From: Flavobacteriales bacterium
Lineage (GTDB): Bacteria; Bacteroidota; Bacteroidia; Flavobacteriales; UA16
DNA length: 51,717 nucleotides
Reading direction: 5' to 3'
Assembly: GCA_028141885.1 (NCBI GenBank)
Contig: JAOIQU010000007.1
Coordinates: forward strand, 1 to 51,717
In this document: piece after piece, positions 26,966 through 34,505 of the stretch
Position numbering within the stretch: position 1 is the stretch's first letter
Layout: each line of letters begins with the position of its first letter
Made by a program: the position numbers and the translations under genes
Notes under the pieces: generated by a model
The model's input: the letters and a program-made list of their open reading frames with translations, nothing else
Databases searched by the model: none
What the model was told of the DNA's origin: nothing

Positions 26966-27550
26966 TCAAGAGGCTCGCTGATCCCGAAAATGTCGGGTCA
27001 ACGCCCTGAGCGTGGCTTGTTTTTGGGCAAAGTCGCCTTTCAATTCACGTCGGAGGGCTTGCAATTCATCGAGGTTGGATTCGACGTCCTCCGGCAACAC
27101 ATCTTCCAGCCACTCGCGCATGCGCTTGGCCAAAATGGGAGCTTTGCCATCGGTGCTGATCGCGAGTTTGAGCGAGCCGTTGGTCACGATGCCCCCCATG
27201 TAGAAGTCACATCGCTCAGGCACATCTGCCACATTGAGCAGATGCCCCATCAATCGGCCGAGTCCAACGGACCATTTGACCTCGCGAGGCTCGATGGTGG
27301 CCACGATGCTGACGTCGTTTCTTCCAACTTGCCAAGGCCATGCGCGCCAATGGGGAATGGCCCGGACGTGGGGATGCCGGTCGATCAACGCTTGAACGGG
27401 CTCACTGAAGGACGAGGCGAACACCCGCACGCGGGCGTGGGGGCTGCTTTTGAGGAGGAAGTGTAGTTTTTCCTCGGCGATTTCAGAGCCTCCGAAGACG
27501 TTGAAGGTGAGACTTTCGGGCTTCAGAAAGATGGGGAACTTGGTATTCAT
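26966..27550 (-). CDS. Siroheme synthase, Met8/CysG N-terminal-like (precorrin-2 dehydrogenase / ferrochelatase)
   Basis: 194 residues. Oxidises precorrin-2 to sirohydrochlorin and may insert iron to give siroheme for the sulfite reductase. The N-terminus FPIFLKPESLTFNVFGGSE is the Bacteroidota form of the NAD-binding GxGxxA region. ISTDGKAPILAKRMREWLE matches the conserved STxGxSPxLA/KxxR segment. The dehydrogenase glycines are partly replaced (VFGGSEIAEEK), so cofactor binding may be altered. Its start overlaps the end of cobA by 68 bases in another frame. It is the last gene of the sulfite-reductase operon. Confidence 0.85.
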   Translation of the reverse strand: MNTKFPIFLKPESLTFNVFGGSEIAEEKLHFLLKSSPHARVRVFASSFSEPVQALIDRHPHVRAIPHWRAWPWQVGRNDVSIVATIEPREVKWSVGLGRLMGHLLNVADVPERCDFYMGGIVTNGSLKLAISTDGKAPILAKRMREWLEDVLPEDVESNLDELQALRRELKGDFAQKQATLRALTRHFRDQRAS

Positions 27551-28334
27551 GGGTGAAAGAGGGTGAGATGGAACGAAGCTTGGTTGGGGCAGGCGATTGC
27601 AGTCGGTGGTTGACCACTTCGCCGATGACAAGCAGGGTGGGGTCTGGCAGGGAGGTCCAATCGGAGTCATTGCTCCACGCTTGGGCCGATTGAATGCGAC
27701 ACTGTTGTTGGTCAAGACTGCCTTCGGACACCACCGCGATGGGTGTGTCGGATTTGCCGAGTTGAATCAACCGCACCGCGATGTCTCTGAGGCGCCGCCG
27801 TCCCATGAACACCACCAAGGTGGAGGAGGTGTCCAGGGCTTGAAAGAGGTCCTCGGTCATGCGGCCGTCTTGACCTGTCGCGGTGCCGAGCCATGCCGAA
27901 GATGCCACGCCGCGAAGGGTCAAGGGGATGCCAGCGAGTCCGGCAAGCGACGTGCCGCAGGAAATCCCAGGAACGTACGTCCAGCTGAGGCCGATTTGGT
28001 CTGCGTAGGCGAGTTCTTCACCCGCGCGACCAAACACCATGGGGTCGCCTCCCTTGAGTCGAACAATGCGAAGGCCTTGCTGGGCGCCGCGGTCGATCCA
28101 ATCGTGAATGAGTGCTTGCGGGGTGCTGGTTTGACCTGCACGTTTTCCCACGCAAATCAATTGCGCCTCGCAGTGCGCCAAGTCAAGGACATCCTTGTGC
28201 ACCAAGCTATCGTAGAGCACAAGTTGGGCCTTCGACAATGCGCGTGCCCCTTTGAGGGTCATCAGTTCAGGGTCGCCGGGGCCGGCACCGACCAGCCAAA
28301 GGTGGGGTTGGGGGGATGGGTTAGGGCAAGTCAT
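27483..28334 (-). CDS. cobA: Uroporphyrinogen-III C-methyltransferase
   Basis: 283 residues. Adds two methyl groups to uroporphyrinogen III to give precorrin-2, the first step to siroheme. Visible motifs are LVGAGPGDPELMTLKGARAL at the N-terminus, LYDSLV, VRLKGGDPMVFGRAGEE, YVPGISCG and the later VVFMGRRRL. The C-terminal tail (about the last 22 residues) overlaps the siroheme synthase gene. It starts one base after the sulfite reductase stop, so the three genes form one transcript. It supplies the cofactor precursor to the neighbour reductase. Confidence 0.95.
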   Translation of the reverse strand: MTCPNPSPQPHLWLVGAGPGDPELMTLKGARALSKAQLVLYDSLVHKDVLDLAHCEAQLICVGKRAGQTSTPQALIHDWIDRGAQQGLRIVRLKGGDPMVFGRAGEELAYADQIGLSWTYVPGISCGTSLAGLAGIPLTLRGVASSAWLGTATGQDGRMTEDLFQALDTSSTLVVFMGRRRLRDIAVRLIQLGKSDTPIAVVSEGSLDQQQCRIQSAQAWSNDSDWTSLPDPTLLVIGEVVNHRLQSPAPTKLRSISPSFTHEYQVPHLSEARKSHLQRLRRL

Positions 28335-28335
28335 G

Positions 28336-30417
28336 TCAAGAAGCTTTGGATTGAATGGGGCCTTGGTGGTTTTCCAACGAGGCCAAAAACGTGGATGCCG
28401 TTTCCATGTAGGCACGGGCGAAGCTTTCTCTGTTGCTGCCGCCGAGGTAGGACAGCACTTGTGCGGTGAACGAACCCGCGGGAAGTTCAAAGGCCCCTGT
28501 TGCGACGAATATTTCGTCGAAGGAGGCCATGATGTGCGCGTAAGTGTTGGTCTTCAGCCCTTCACGAACCAAGAGGGCCTTGGCTCCTGCGATCTGGGAG
28601 GCGTAAGCGTGGTAAATCGCATGGCCCCAATCTTGGGTTTGCATGGCTTCCTGGCCATGGTCCAATTTTTCCCTGGCTTCCAGGAGCAACGTGGACACAA
28701 GGTCGATGACCACGCCCGCGCATTCGCCCACGCCGATTTCAGGTTTGAAGGGTTGATCGCTGCCCCAATCGACAAACAGATCCTCTGCATCTCCCTCGAC
28801 ATGTTGTTGCAGGAGGTGGTAGTGATGGCGATCGCCCACACGGGCATGGTAATCTGCGAACGTCTCATGCGGCAACTGGTGTTGCTCAAAGTCAATGAGT
28901 ACGGTGCGCAACGCTGCGGGAATGTGTTTGGTGGGCAGCTTCAAGGTCTTCTTCCCAAACGACCATGCACCAGAAGCTCGTCGACCGCCTCCAATCAAGA
29001 CCTGCATGGCAGGCATCGTGGCGCCATTCCGTCGCATGGAGCTGCCATGAAGCCCAAACGACGCGAGGCTATGCTGTCCACAGGCATTCATGCAACCACT
29101 GATCTTCACGCTGAACGCTCGGTCGTACATCAGATGAGGAAATTCCTCTTCAAGCATGTGTTCGAGCACGGTGCTGAGGTGGGTGCTGTTGCTGATAGCC
29201 AAATTGCACGTGTCGGTCCCAGGACACGAGGTCACGTCGATGCCTGACTCAAACCCCAATGCATCCCAACCTTGGTCGCGCAGGATGCGGTGAACCATGG
29301 GTAGGTTGTCTTCCACGACGTCCGGCAAAAGCAGGTCCTGACTTTGGGTGACGCGAATGGCCTTGGAGGTGAAGGGGGCAAGGGCGTCGAGCAAGGTCCT
29401 TGTGCGCTCCGTGGTTTCGTCTCCGAGCGGCACGCGAATGCCCACGGCGTGACGTCCCGCTTGTTTCTGTGCGAACACATTGGCCTTTCGCCATCGCTCG
29501 TGCCCTTCAGGTGCAGCGACGTGCTCAATGTGATCGGGGTCAGTGGGCTCGTGGTCCGCATGGGCCACCTCAGGGAAAGTCCCGGACGGCATGGCACGTT
29601 CTCGATCAATCGCTGCGAGCAGCGCATCACGTCCCATGCTTTGGTACAGGAATTTGAACCTGGCCTTTTGCCTTTTGGCACGCTCGCCTTCTCGGTCAAA
29701 CACCCGAAGAATGGCCTCCGCGATGGGAATCAATTCTTCCGTCGGAATCCAATCGTGAAGGATGTCGGCAGGGGCGGGTTGGGCTCCGAGTCCGCCCCCA
29801 ACCAGCAGTTTGAATCCAGGTTGCTTTTGGGCATTGAGGACAGGAATGACGCCGAAATCGTGCATGATGCCCAAGCCCGTGTCGGCTTCAGAACTGGAAA
29901 AAGAAATCTTGAATTTGCGCCCCATTTCTTGGCAAACAGGGTTCCTCAAAAAGAACCGCCACAACGCCTCCGCCCAAGGGAGGACATTGAAAGGTTCATC
30001 AGGGTCCAGGCCCGCAAGCGGAGAGGCGGTGACATTGCGCACGGTGTTGCCACAAGCTTCCCGCAGGGTCACCTTGCTTTGTTCAAGCTTCGCCCAGAGC
30101 TCGGGGCTGTCCTCGAGTTTGACATGGTGAATTTGAATGTCCTGCCGGGTGGTCAAATGGTATTTGCCTGTGGAGTATTCGTCGCAGACGTCGAGGATGG
30201 CCCGGAATTGGTCAAACGTCAACAGCCCCATGGGGACTTTGATTCGGATCATTTGAACGCCGGGTTGCCTCTGGCCATAAACACCTCGTGCAAGGCGAAG
30301 GCTTCGAAACCGCTCTTCATCCATGCCACCTTCTTTGTAGAGGAGGATGCGCCGGTTGAGGTCGAGGATGTCCTTCTGGACGATGGGGTCGTCGATTTCG
30401 TTGATGAAACTGAGCAT
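28336..30417 (-). CDS. Sulfite reductase hemoprotein with C-terminal extension
   Basis: 693 residues. Six-electron reduction of sulfite to sulfide for cysteine synthesis, using siroheme and a 4Fe-4S cluster. Both halves of the nitrite/sulfite reductase repeat are present (TTRQDIQIHHVKLED; CGNTVRNVTASPLAG). The cluster cysteines occur as CPGTDTC (about 398/404) and GCMNACGQH (about 440/444). Beyond about residue 560 a helical extension of about 130 residues (from the HYHLLQQHVEGDAEDLF region) is absent from classic CysI. The start is ATG 30417 after the leader; codons upstream would run into the terminator stem. Nitrite as an alternative substrate cannot be excluded. Confidence 0.9.
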   Translation of the reverse strand: MLSFINEIDDPIVQKDILDLNRRILLYKEGGMDEERFRSLRLARGVYGQRQPGVQMIRIKVPMGLLTFDQFRAILDVCDEYSTGKYHLTTRQDIQIHHVKLEDSPELWAKLEQSKVTLREACGNTVRNVTASPLAGLDPDEPFNVLPWAEALWRFFLRNPVCQEMGRKFKISFSSSEADTGLGIMHDFGVIPVLNAQKQPGFKLLVGGGLGAQPAPADILHDWIPTEELIPIAEAILRVFDREGERAKRQKARFKFLYQSMGRDALLAAIDRERAMPSGTFPEVAHADHEPTDPDHIEHVAAPEGHERWRKANVFAQKQAGRHAVGIRVPLGDETTERTRTLLDALAPFTSKAIRVTQSQDLLLPDVVEDNLPMVHRILRDQGWDALGFESGIDVTSCPGTDTCNLAISNSTHLSTVLEHMLEEEFPHLMYDRAFSVKISGCMNACGQHSLASFGLHGSSMRRNGATMPAMQVLIGGGRRASGAWSFGKKTLKLPTKHIPAALRTVLIDFEQHQLPHETFADYHARVGDRHHYHLLQQHVEGDAEDLFVDWGSDQPFKPEIGVGECAGVVIDLVSTLLLEAREKLDHGQEAMQTQDWGHAIYHAYASQIAGAKALLVREGLKTNTYAHIMASFDEIFVATGAFELPAGSFTAQVLSYLGGSNRESFARAYMETASTFLASLENHQGPIQSKAS

Positions 30418-30439
30418 GAGGTTGGGGGATTGTCGTGTC

Positions 30440-30471
30440 AAAAAAAAGGCCTCCATAATGGGAGGCCTTTG
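30440..30471 (-). terminator. Leader terminator (attenuator) before the sulfite-reductase gene
   Basis: On the minus strand a 10 bp stem (AAAGGCCTCC with its complement, 6-base loop) runs into eight T residues. It lies between the short polycysteine ORF and the reductase start and no minus-strand gene lies upstream, so it should control read-through into the operon. An upstream GGGAAGG (30514-30520) can pair with CCTCCC (30460-30465) as an antiterminator. Confidence 0.75.
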
Positions 30472-30495
30472 TCGAATCTGACGCTGAAAATCAAG

Positions 30496-30582
30496 TCATG
30501 ACGCGATTGCAAACCTTCCCGGAGTCGGGGGTTGGCAACAGCAGCAACAAGACGCGAAAGACAAGCGTAGAATCAAAACCAT
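30496..30582 (-). CDS. Polycysteine leader peptide (28 aa) of the sulfite-reductase operon
   Basis: A 28-codon ORF from ATG 30582 to TGA 30496 with five consecutive cysteine codons (TGT TGC TGC TGT TGC, codons 12-16, 30535-30549) in the string ASCCCCCQPP. The stop lies about 25 bases before the terminator stem. The last Cys codons form part of one arm (30530-30538) of a hairpin whose other arm is 30507-30515. A TATATTAG box lies three bases before the ATG. The layout is that of a classic amino-acid attenuator that senses charged tRNA-Cys, upstream of cysteine-biosynthesis genes. The peptide itself is presumably unimportant. Function is inferred; the codons and hairpins are seen. Confidence 0.75.
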   Translation of the reverse strand: MVLILRLSFASCCCCCQPPTPGRFAIAS

Positions 30583-30650
30583 ACCCTAATATACAAAACC
30601 CATCGGATTTGTAGGGTTACTTTCAAAAAAATCCTGCCGACCTTCGCAGC

Positions 30651-31625
30651 ATGAAGTGTTTTCAGCAGAAAGTCGCAAGCTTTTCGAGACGTGGTTGCGT
30701 CTTCTTGATTGTGGGGTTGGCGATGTGCCCAACGCGATCGGAGGCCCAAATGAGGGTGTACAGCGAAGAGGATGACGAAGAGGTGAACATCACTCGAAAC
30801 GGCCTAGAGTTTGGCGTGAACGTAGGAGTGTACAGGGGCTTTTCCAGCGCCGCGTATTTCTACGACGGGACTGGTGACAAGGAGTTGTCCGACGCCGGCG
30901 CGCAGATTTGGAGCATCCAAGACCGCTTGGATCAACTTCAAAACCAGCAACAACAGCATCCTGTAAGTGGCATCCTCAATGAGTTTCCAGCGCCGTCCAT
31001 TTACAGCTTCCCGTTGATGCAGTACCGGCCGTCCTTGTTCTTTGGACTGAAGGCGGCCAAATTCTGGAATCCGGAAACCGCGATCGTCTGTCACTTCGAC
31101 GTGGCGCAAGCGACAGCGGAGGGAACGTGGTCATTGAGCACGGGGTTGTTGCCAGACCAAGGACAAGGCAACGAAGATGTGCTCCAATACCCAATCATAG
31201 GCAAGGAGCAGCGGCTGAACATCGCACTCGGCTACCGGACCTCCATCTTCATCGGCCAAGGTGCGTCGTGGACGTTCGAATTGGGAGGTTTGGCCAATGC
31301 CGTGTCCATTGAGGAACACTACATTGTTGTGTCCCCGCGCACAGGGTCGAGACGCTACGAAGTGGATTTATTGACGACCATTGCCCCAGGGTCTGCGGGG
31401 GTGCTGAATCCTGCCAGCAACGTGTTGACGCAATGGGGACTTGGCGCGTATGCTCAAGGTGGAGTGGCTTTGGAATTTGAGGAGGGGGGACACATTGAGC
31501 TCAACATTCGTGCGAGCCGTGACAAGATCAGATTGGGGGTGGAGGAGCATCAAGGTGTGAACCTCGCCGCGTTTTTGACATGGATGATCCCCACAGATTT
31601 GGGAGGGTTCACGCGGTCTTTGTGA
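30651..31625 (+). CDS. Predicted outer-membrane beta-barrel protein, unknown
   Basis: 324 residues with a long basic N-terminus and signal sequence ending RSEAQ (about residue 33). The mature part alternates polar and hydrophobic residues in strand-like runs, with aromatic strand ends (GLEFGVNVGVYRGF, LNIALGYRTSIFIGQG, AYAQGGVALEF), as expected for a small barrel. An acidic patch (EEDDEE) follows the signal. No family is recognised. It is divergent from the sulfite-reductase leader and shares its control region of about 70 bases. Confidence 0.65.
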   Translation: MKCFQQKVASFSRRGCVFLIVGLAMCPTRSEAQMRVYSEEDDEEVNITRNGLEFGVNVGVYRGFSSAAYFYDGTGDKELSDAGAQIWSIQDRLDQLQNQQQQHPVSGILNEFPAPSIYSFPLMQYRPSLFFGLKAAKFWNPETAIVCHFDVAQATAEGTWSLSTGLLPDQGQGNEDVLQYPIIGKEQRLNIALGYRTSIFIGQGASWTFELGGLANAVSIEEHYIVVSPRTGSRRYEVDLLTTIAPGSAGVLNPASNVLTQWGLGAYAQGGVALEFEEGGHIELNIRASRDKIRLGVEEHQGVNLAAFLTWMIPTDLGGFTRSL

Positions 31626-31716
31626 GCGGGCGTCCGTCGGACTGCATGTGGAGAATTGACAAGAACCTGTGAATCATCACGGGATGCAGGTGGGAACGAG
31701 GCGGTGAGGTTGGGTG

Positions 31717-31724
31717 TACCTTCC
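31717..31724 (+). promoter_or_regulatory. Degenerate -7 box, leaderless spacing
   Basis: TACCTTCC lies four bases before the ATG at 31729. Only five or six of the eight positions agree with TAnnTTTG; it is kept because the spacing is the same as at other genes here. Confidence 0.35.
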
Positions 31725-31728
31725 ACCC

Positions 31729-32847
31729 ATGCTACGACATCACATTGCGACTTTCAGTGTCGCGACGCTCGCCTTGATGGGCGTCAACTCGGCACAAGGG
31801 CAGTCTGAAGAGAATGCCAGCCTGTACTCCTTCAAGACGTTGGCGGATTTGACCGCAACCTCGGTCAAAGACCAGTGCCGCACGGGAACGTGCTGGAGCT
31901 TCTCAACCACCAGCTTCCTTGAAAGCGAAGCTGCACGGATTTCAGGGGAGGTGGTGGACTTGAGCGAAATGGCGTCGGTGAGGTACACCTACCCGTTGAA
32001 GGCGGAGATGTACCTGCGTCACCATGGTCTGCATCAATTTGGGCCGGGAAGCTTGTGTCACGATGTGCTCAACGCGGTGGCGGGATATGGCCTGGTGCCT
32101 GAGTTTGCGTATTCGGGATTGGACAAAGGCGAAACGGAGTTCAACCATGGCGAACTCGATGCGGTGTTGGCTGCGGCGGTCAAGGCCATGTCCGAGCAAA
32201 AGATGTTGTCCGACGACTGGAGGGATGCGGTGGAAGGCATCTGCGACGCTTATTTGGGCAAATTGCCCTCGAGTTTCCAATTCAACGGCAAAACGTACAC
32301 ACCTGAGTCGTTTAGAGACAAACTAGGCATCGACCCCAACGACTATGTTTCGCTCACCAGTTTCAGCCACCATGCGTTTGGCGAAACCTTTGTGCTGGAA
32401 GTGCCGGACAACTTCTCGCGCGGCGAATACCTCAACTTGCCGATTGAAGATTTGACCCGCTTGACCCGTAACGCCGTGATGAATGGGTACACGGTCGCTT
32501 GGGATGCCGACGTGTCGGAAAAGGGATTCAGTTTTAGGAACGGCATGGCGATTTGGCCTGCGGAGGGTGAAGCCGCCAAGCTTTGGAGTGAAGTGGTGGA
32601 AGAAGCCAAGGTGTCGCAAGAATCGAGGCAGGTGGGTTTTGAGAATCACACCACGACAGACGACCATTTGATGCACATTGTGGGGCTTGCACAAGACCAA
32701 AACGGCGACGAGTACTTTGTGATCAAGAACAGCTGGGGTCAAGGCAACCCCTACGGAGGACGTCAATACATCAGCAAGGCGTATTTCAAAGCCAAGACGA
32801 TTGCAGTGACCATGCACAAAGACGCAATGACTGGCGGCAAGCGCTGA
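31729..32847 (+). CDS. C1 (papain-like) cysteine peptidase, secreted PepC/bleomycin-hydrolase type
   Basis: 372 residues with a signal peptide (1 to about 24). The catalytic cysteine is in QCRTGTCWSFSTTSF (about residue 55). The histidine is in DDHLMHIVGL and the asparagine in VIKNSWGQGNPYGG, both near the C-terminus. The spacing and the TVAWDADVSEKGF segment match the bleomycin hydrolase / aminopeptidase C group. With a signal peptide it is expected in the periplasm or outside, unlike cytosolic PepC. A role in peptide scavenging fits the S46 and M28 peptidases in the window. Confidence 0.88.
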   Translation: MLRHHIATFSVATLALMGVNSAQGQSEENASLYSFKTLADLTATSVKDQCRTGTCWSFSTTSFLESEAARISGEVVDLSEMASVRYTYPLKAEMYLRHHGLHQFGPGSLCHDVLNAVAGYGLVPEFAYSGLDKGETEFNHGELDAVLAAAVKAMSEQKMLSDDWRDAVEGICDAYLGKLPSSFQFNGKTYTPESFRDKLGIDPNDYVSLTSFSHHAFGETFVLEVPDNFSRGEYLNLPIEDLTRLTRNAVMNGYTVAWDADVSEKGFSFRNGMAIWPAEGEAAKLWSEVVEEAKVSQESRQVGFENHTTTDDHLMHIVGLAQDQNGDEYFVIKNSWGQGNPYGGRQYISKAYFKAKTIAVTMHKDAMTGGKR

Positions 32848-32863
32848 CGTTGAAACCTCACCC

Positions 32864-34468
32864 ATGAACGCATTCAACCCAATCTCCAAGGAACAGCAAC
32901 GCGCATGGCGCGCCCGGTTGTTTTTTCATCTCGACGGTCTCGCCTTGAGCGGCGTCGTGCCGGTGCTCGACATGAGTGGCGTGTTGGAGGAGGCGTTGCA
33001 GACGGGAGGAGACGTCGATGAAATGGCCTCGGTTTTTGGGGCCAATCCGGGTTACTTGAATGTGGGGCTTCGGATGTTGTGTTCACAGGGCGTTCTGGAC
33101 GCGCATTTGGGTGAAGACAAAATCACCTACATCCCAGTCAAATCGTCCGACGTTGCCCATTGGGCCCAACAACGTCACCTCTACGAACTCGGCCGAACGT
33201 GGATGGAACACAGCGTCGGGATGTGGAACCGGCCCCAAGAACCCCTAGGGGTCGAAGCCCTTCAGGCCATGCGTGCGCTCTTGGACGCAGTGGCCAACCT
33301 CGGTGTCGACATGCACGCCGTTGACGTTGGTGGTACGTTGGAGTCGAGGCTTGCGCTTCACTTGGAGGGGGCTTTGGTGGCGCCATGGATGGTCATGTTG
33401 GGGACGTCGTTTGGAACGGAGGCCATGACGTCCTGGGACGACGTGGCCCAAGCCACGGCCAAGTTGCACCCTGAATTGCAGGAAGCTTGGGGCGAAGTCG
33501 CCGTGGGCTTGGGTTGGGCTGAGACGGATGCCGGCAGTTTCTATCTGCAACGAGCCGCTGCGTATGGCGTCACGACGTCGTACACCCAAACGTTTTTGTG
33601 GGCCAAGGAGCTTTTGCTGGGCGAAGGCAGCTGGTTGTGGCGCACCGAACCTGGAGAAGCGGAGATCCATGTGGATCGCACCCTCAACGTCTGGGGCTCT
33701 GGCGGTGCGCACCAAGCTTACTTCGGTCACCTCGACACGATTGTCAAGGAGGTGTTCGATCGACCGTTGGCAGAGCAGCCGCTGGGGTTGTGCGACATGG
33801 GATGTGGAAACGGCGCGTTGCTTTTGCACCTGCAGGCCTTCATCCGCGACCACACCCTGAGGGGACAGCACCTGGACACGCACCCACTGATGCTCGTGGG
33901 TGCGGACTTCAACCAAGAAGCCCTTGTGGCGACCGCCGATCACTTTCGCCAAAAGGAAGTGAAGGGACATTTTCTGTGGGGGGACATTGGTGATCCTGAT
34001 CAATTGGCCTTGGACTTGTTTGAGTTGCACGGGGTGCGTCTTGGCGATTTGCTCAACGTCCGTTCATTCCTCGACCACAATCGGGTCTACAACGTCCCAA
34101 TCATGGATCGTCCTGACGACCCCATGTCGTCAGGTGCGTTTGCGTTCCGAGGACAGCGTTTGAAACTGCGCAACGTCGAGCAGAGTTTGAAGGAACATTT
34201 GTTGAAGTGGTCTCCTTACGTGGCTGCGCACGGACTGTTGATGATTGAGTTGCACACGGTTTCGCCTTTGGACGCCCGTACCATGCAGGGCAAGTTGCCG
34301 GCCACGGCCTACGACGCCACCCACGGATTTTCCGACCAATACATCGTGGAGATTCCTGTTTTTGACGCCTTGGCCAAAGAGGCAGGGTTGTCCGTGGCGT
34401 CCACAAGCAGCAGGACGTTTCCTTCGTCGCTTCCCGCCACTGTGAGCTTGCGCTTTTTCAAAGCCTGA
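32864..34468 (+). CDS. Class I SAM-dependent methyltransferase, AprA-like architecture
   Basis: 534 residues. The N-terminal part (about 1-130) looks like a winged-helix dimerisation region (FFHLDGLALSGVVPVLDM). The SAM-binding Rossmann domain starts near 300 with LGLCDMGCGNGALLLHLQAF (motif I) and LVGADFNQEALVATADHF. DLLNVRSFLDHNRVY and LMIELHTVSPLDA follow. The long middle segment has no clear counterpart in small methyltransferases. Related proteins occur in cyanobacterial and myxobacterial polyketide systems, from memory. No polyketide genes are nearby here. The substrate is unknown. The gene begins 17 bases after the C1 peptidase. Confidence 0.75.
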   Translation: MNAFNPISKEQQRAWRARLFFHLDGLALSGVVPVLDMSGVLEEALQTGGDVDEMASVFGANPGYLNVGLRMLCSQGVLDAHLGEDKITYIPVKSSDVAHWAQQRHLYELGRTWMEHSVGMWNRPQEPLGVEALQAMRALLDAVANLGVDMHAVDVGGTLESRLALHLEGALVAPWMVMLGTSFGTEAMTSWDDVAQATAKLHPELQEAWGEVAVGLGWAETDAGSFYLQRAAAYGVTTSYTQTFLWAKELLLGEGSWLWRTEPGEAEIHVDRTLNVWGSGGAHQAYFGHLDTIVKEVFDRPLAEQPLGLCDMGCGNGALLLHLQAFIRDHTLRGQHLDTHPLMLVGADFNQEALVATADHFRQKEVKGHFLWGDIGDPDQLALDLFELHGVRLGDLLNVRSFLDHNRVYNVPIMDRPDDPMSSGAFAFRGQRLKLRNVEQSLKEHLLKWSPYVAAHGLLMIELHTVSPLDARTMQGKLPATAYDATHGFSDQYIVEIPVFDALAKEAGLSVASTSSRTFPSSLPATVSLRFFKA

Positions 34469-34493
34469 AGGCCATGCGGCATCTTCCTTGATG

Positions 34494-34501
34494 TATTTTT
34501 G
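34494..34501 (+). promoter_or_regulatory. -7 box TATTTTTG for the structured RNA
   Basis: An exact TAnnTTTG match in the gene-free region. With the four-base spacing seen elsewhere, transcription would start at 34506, the first base of a hairpin. No -33 TTTG is visible at the standard distance, so the promoter could be weak or factor-dependent. Confidence 0.5.
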
Positions 34502-34505
34502 CAGC

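Noticed and set aside
20270..30471. The nearly identical AAAGGCCTC terminator stems at 20270 and 30440 as a mobile repeat.
   Set aside because: They are ordinary terminators with a shared GC-rich core; only the stem matches, and flanks differ.
30440..30650. A SAM or other metabolite riboswitch before the sulfite-reductase operon.
   Set aside because: The Cys-codon ORF, its pairing arm and the terminator explain the leader; no riboswitch core was recognised.
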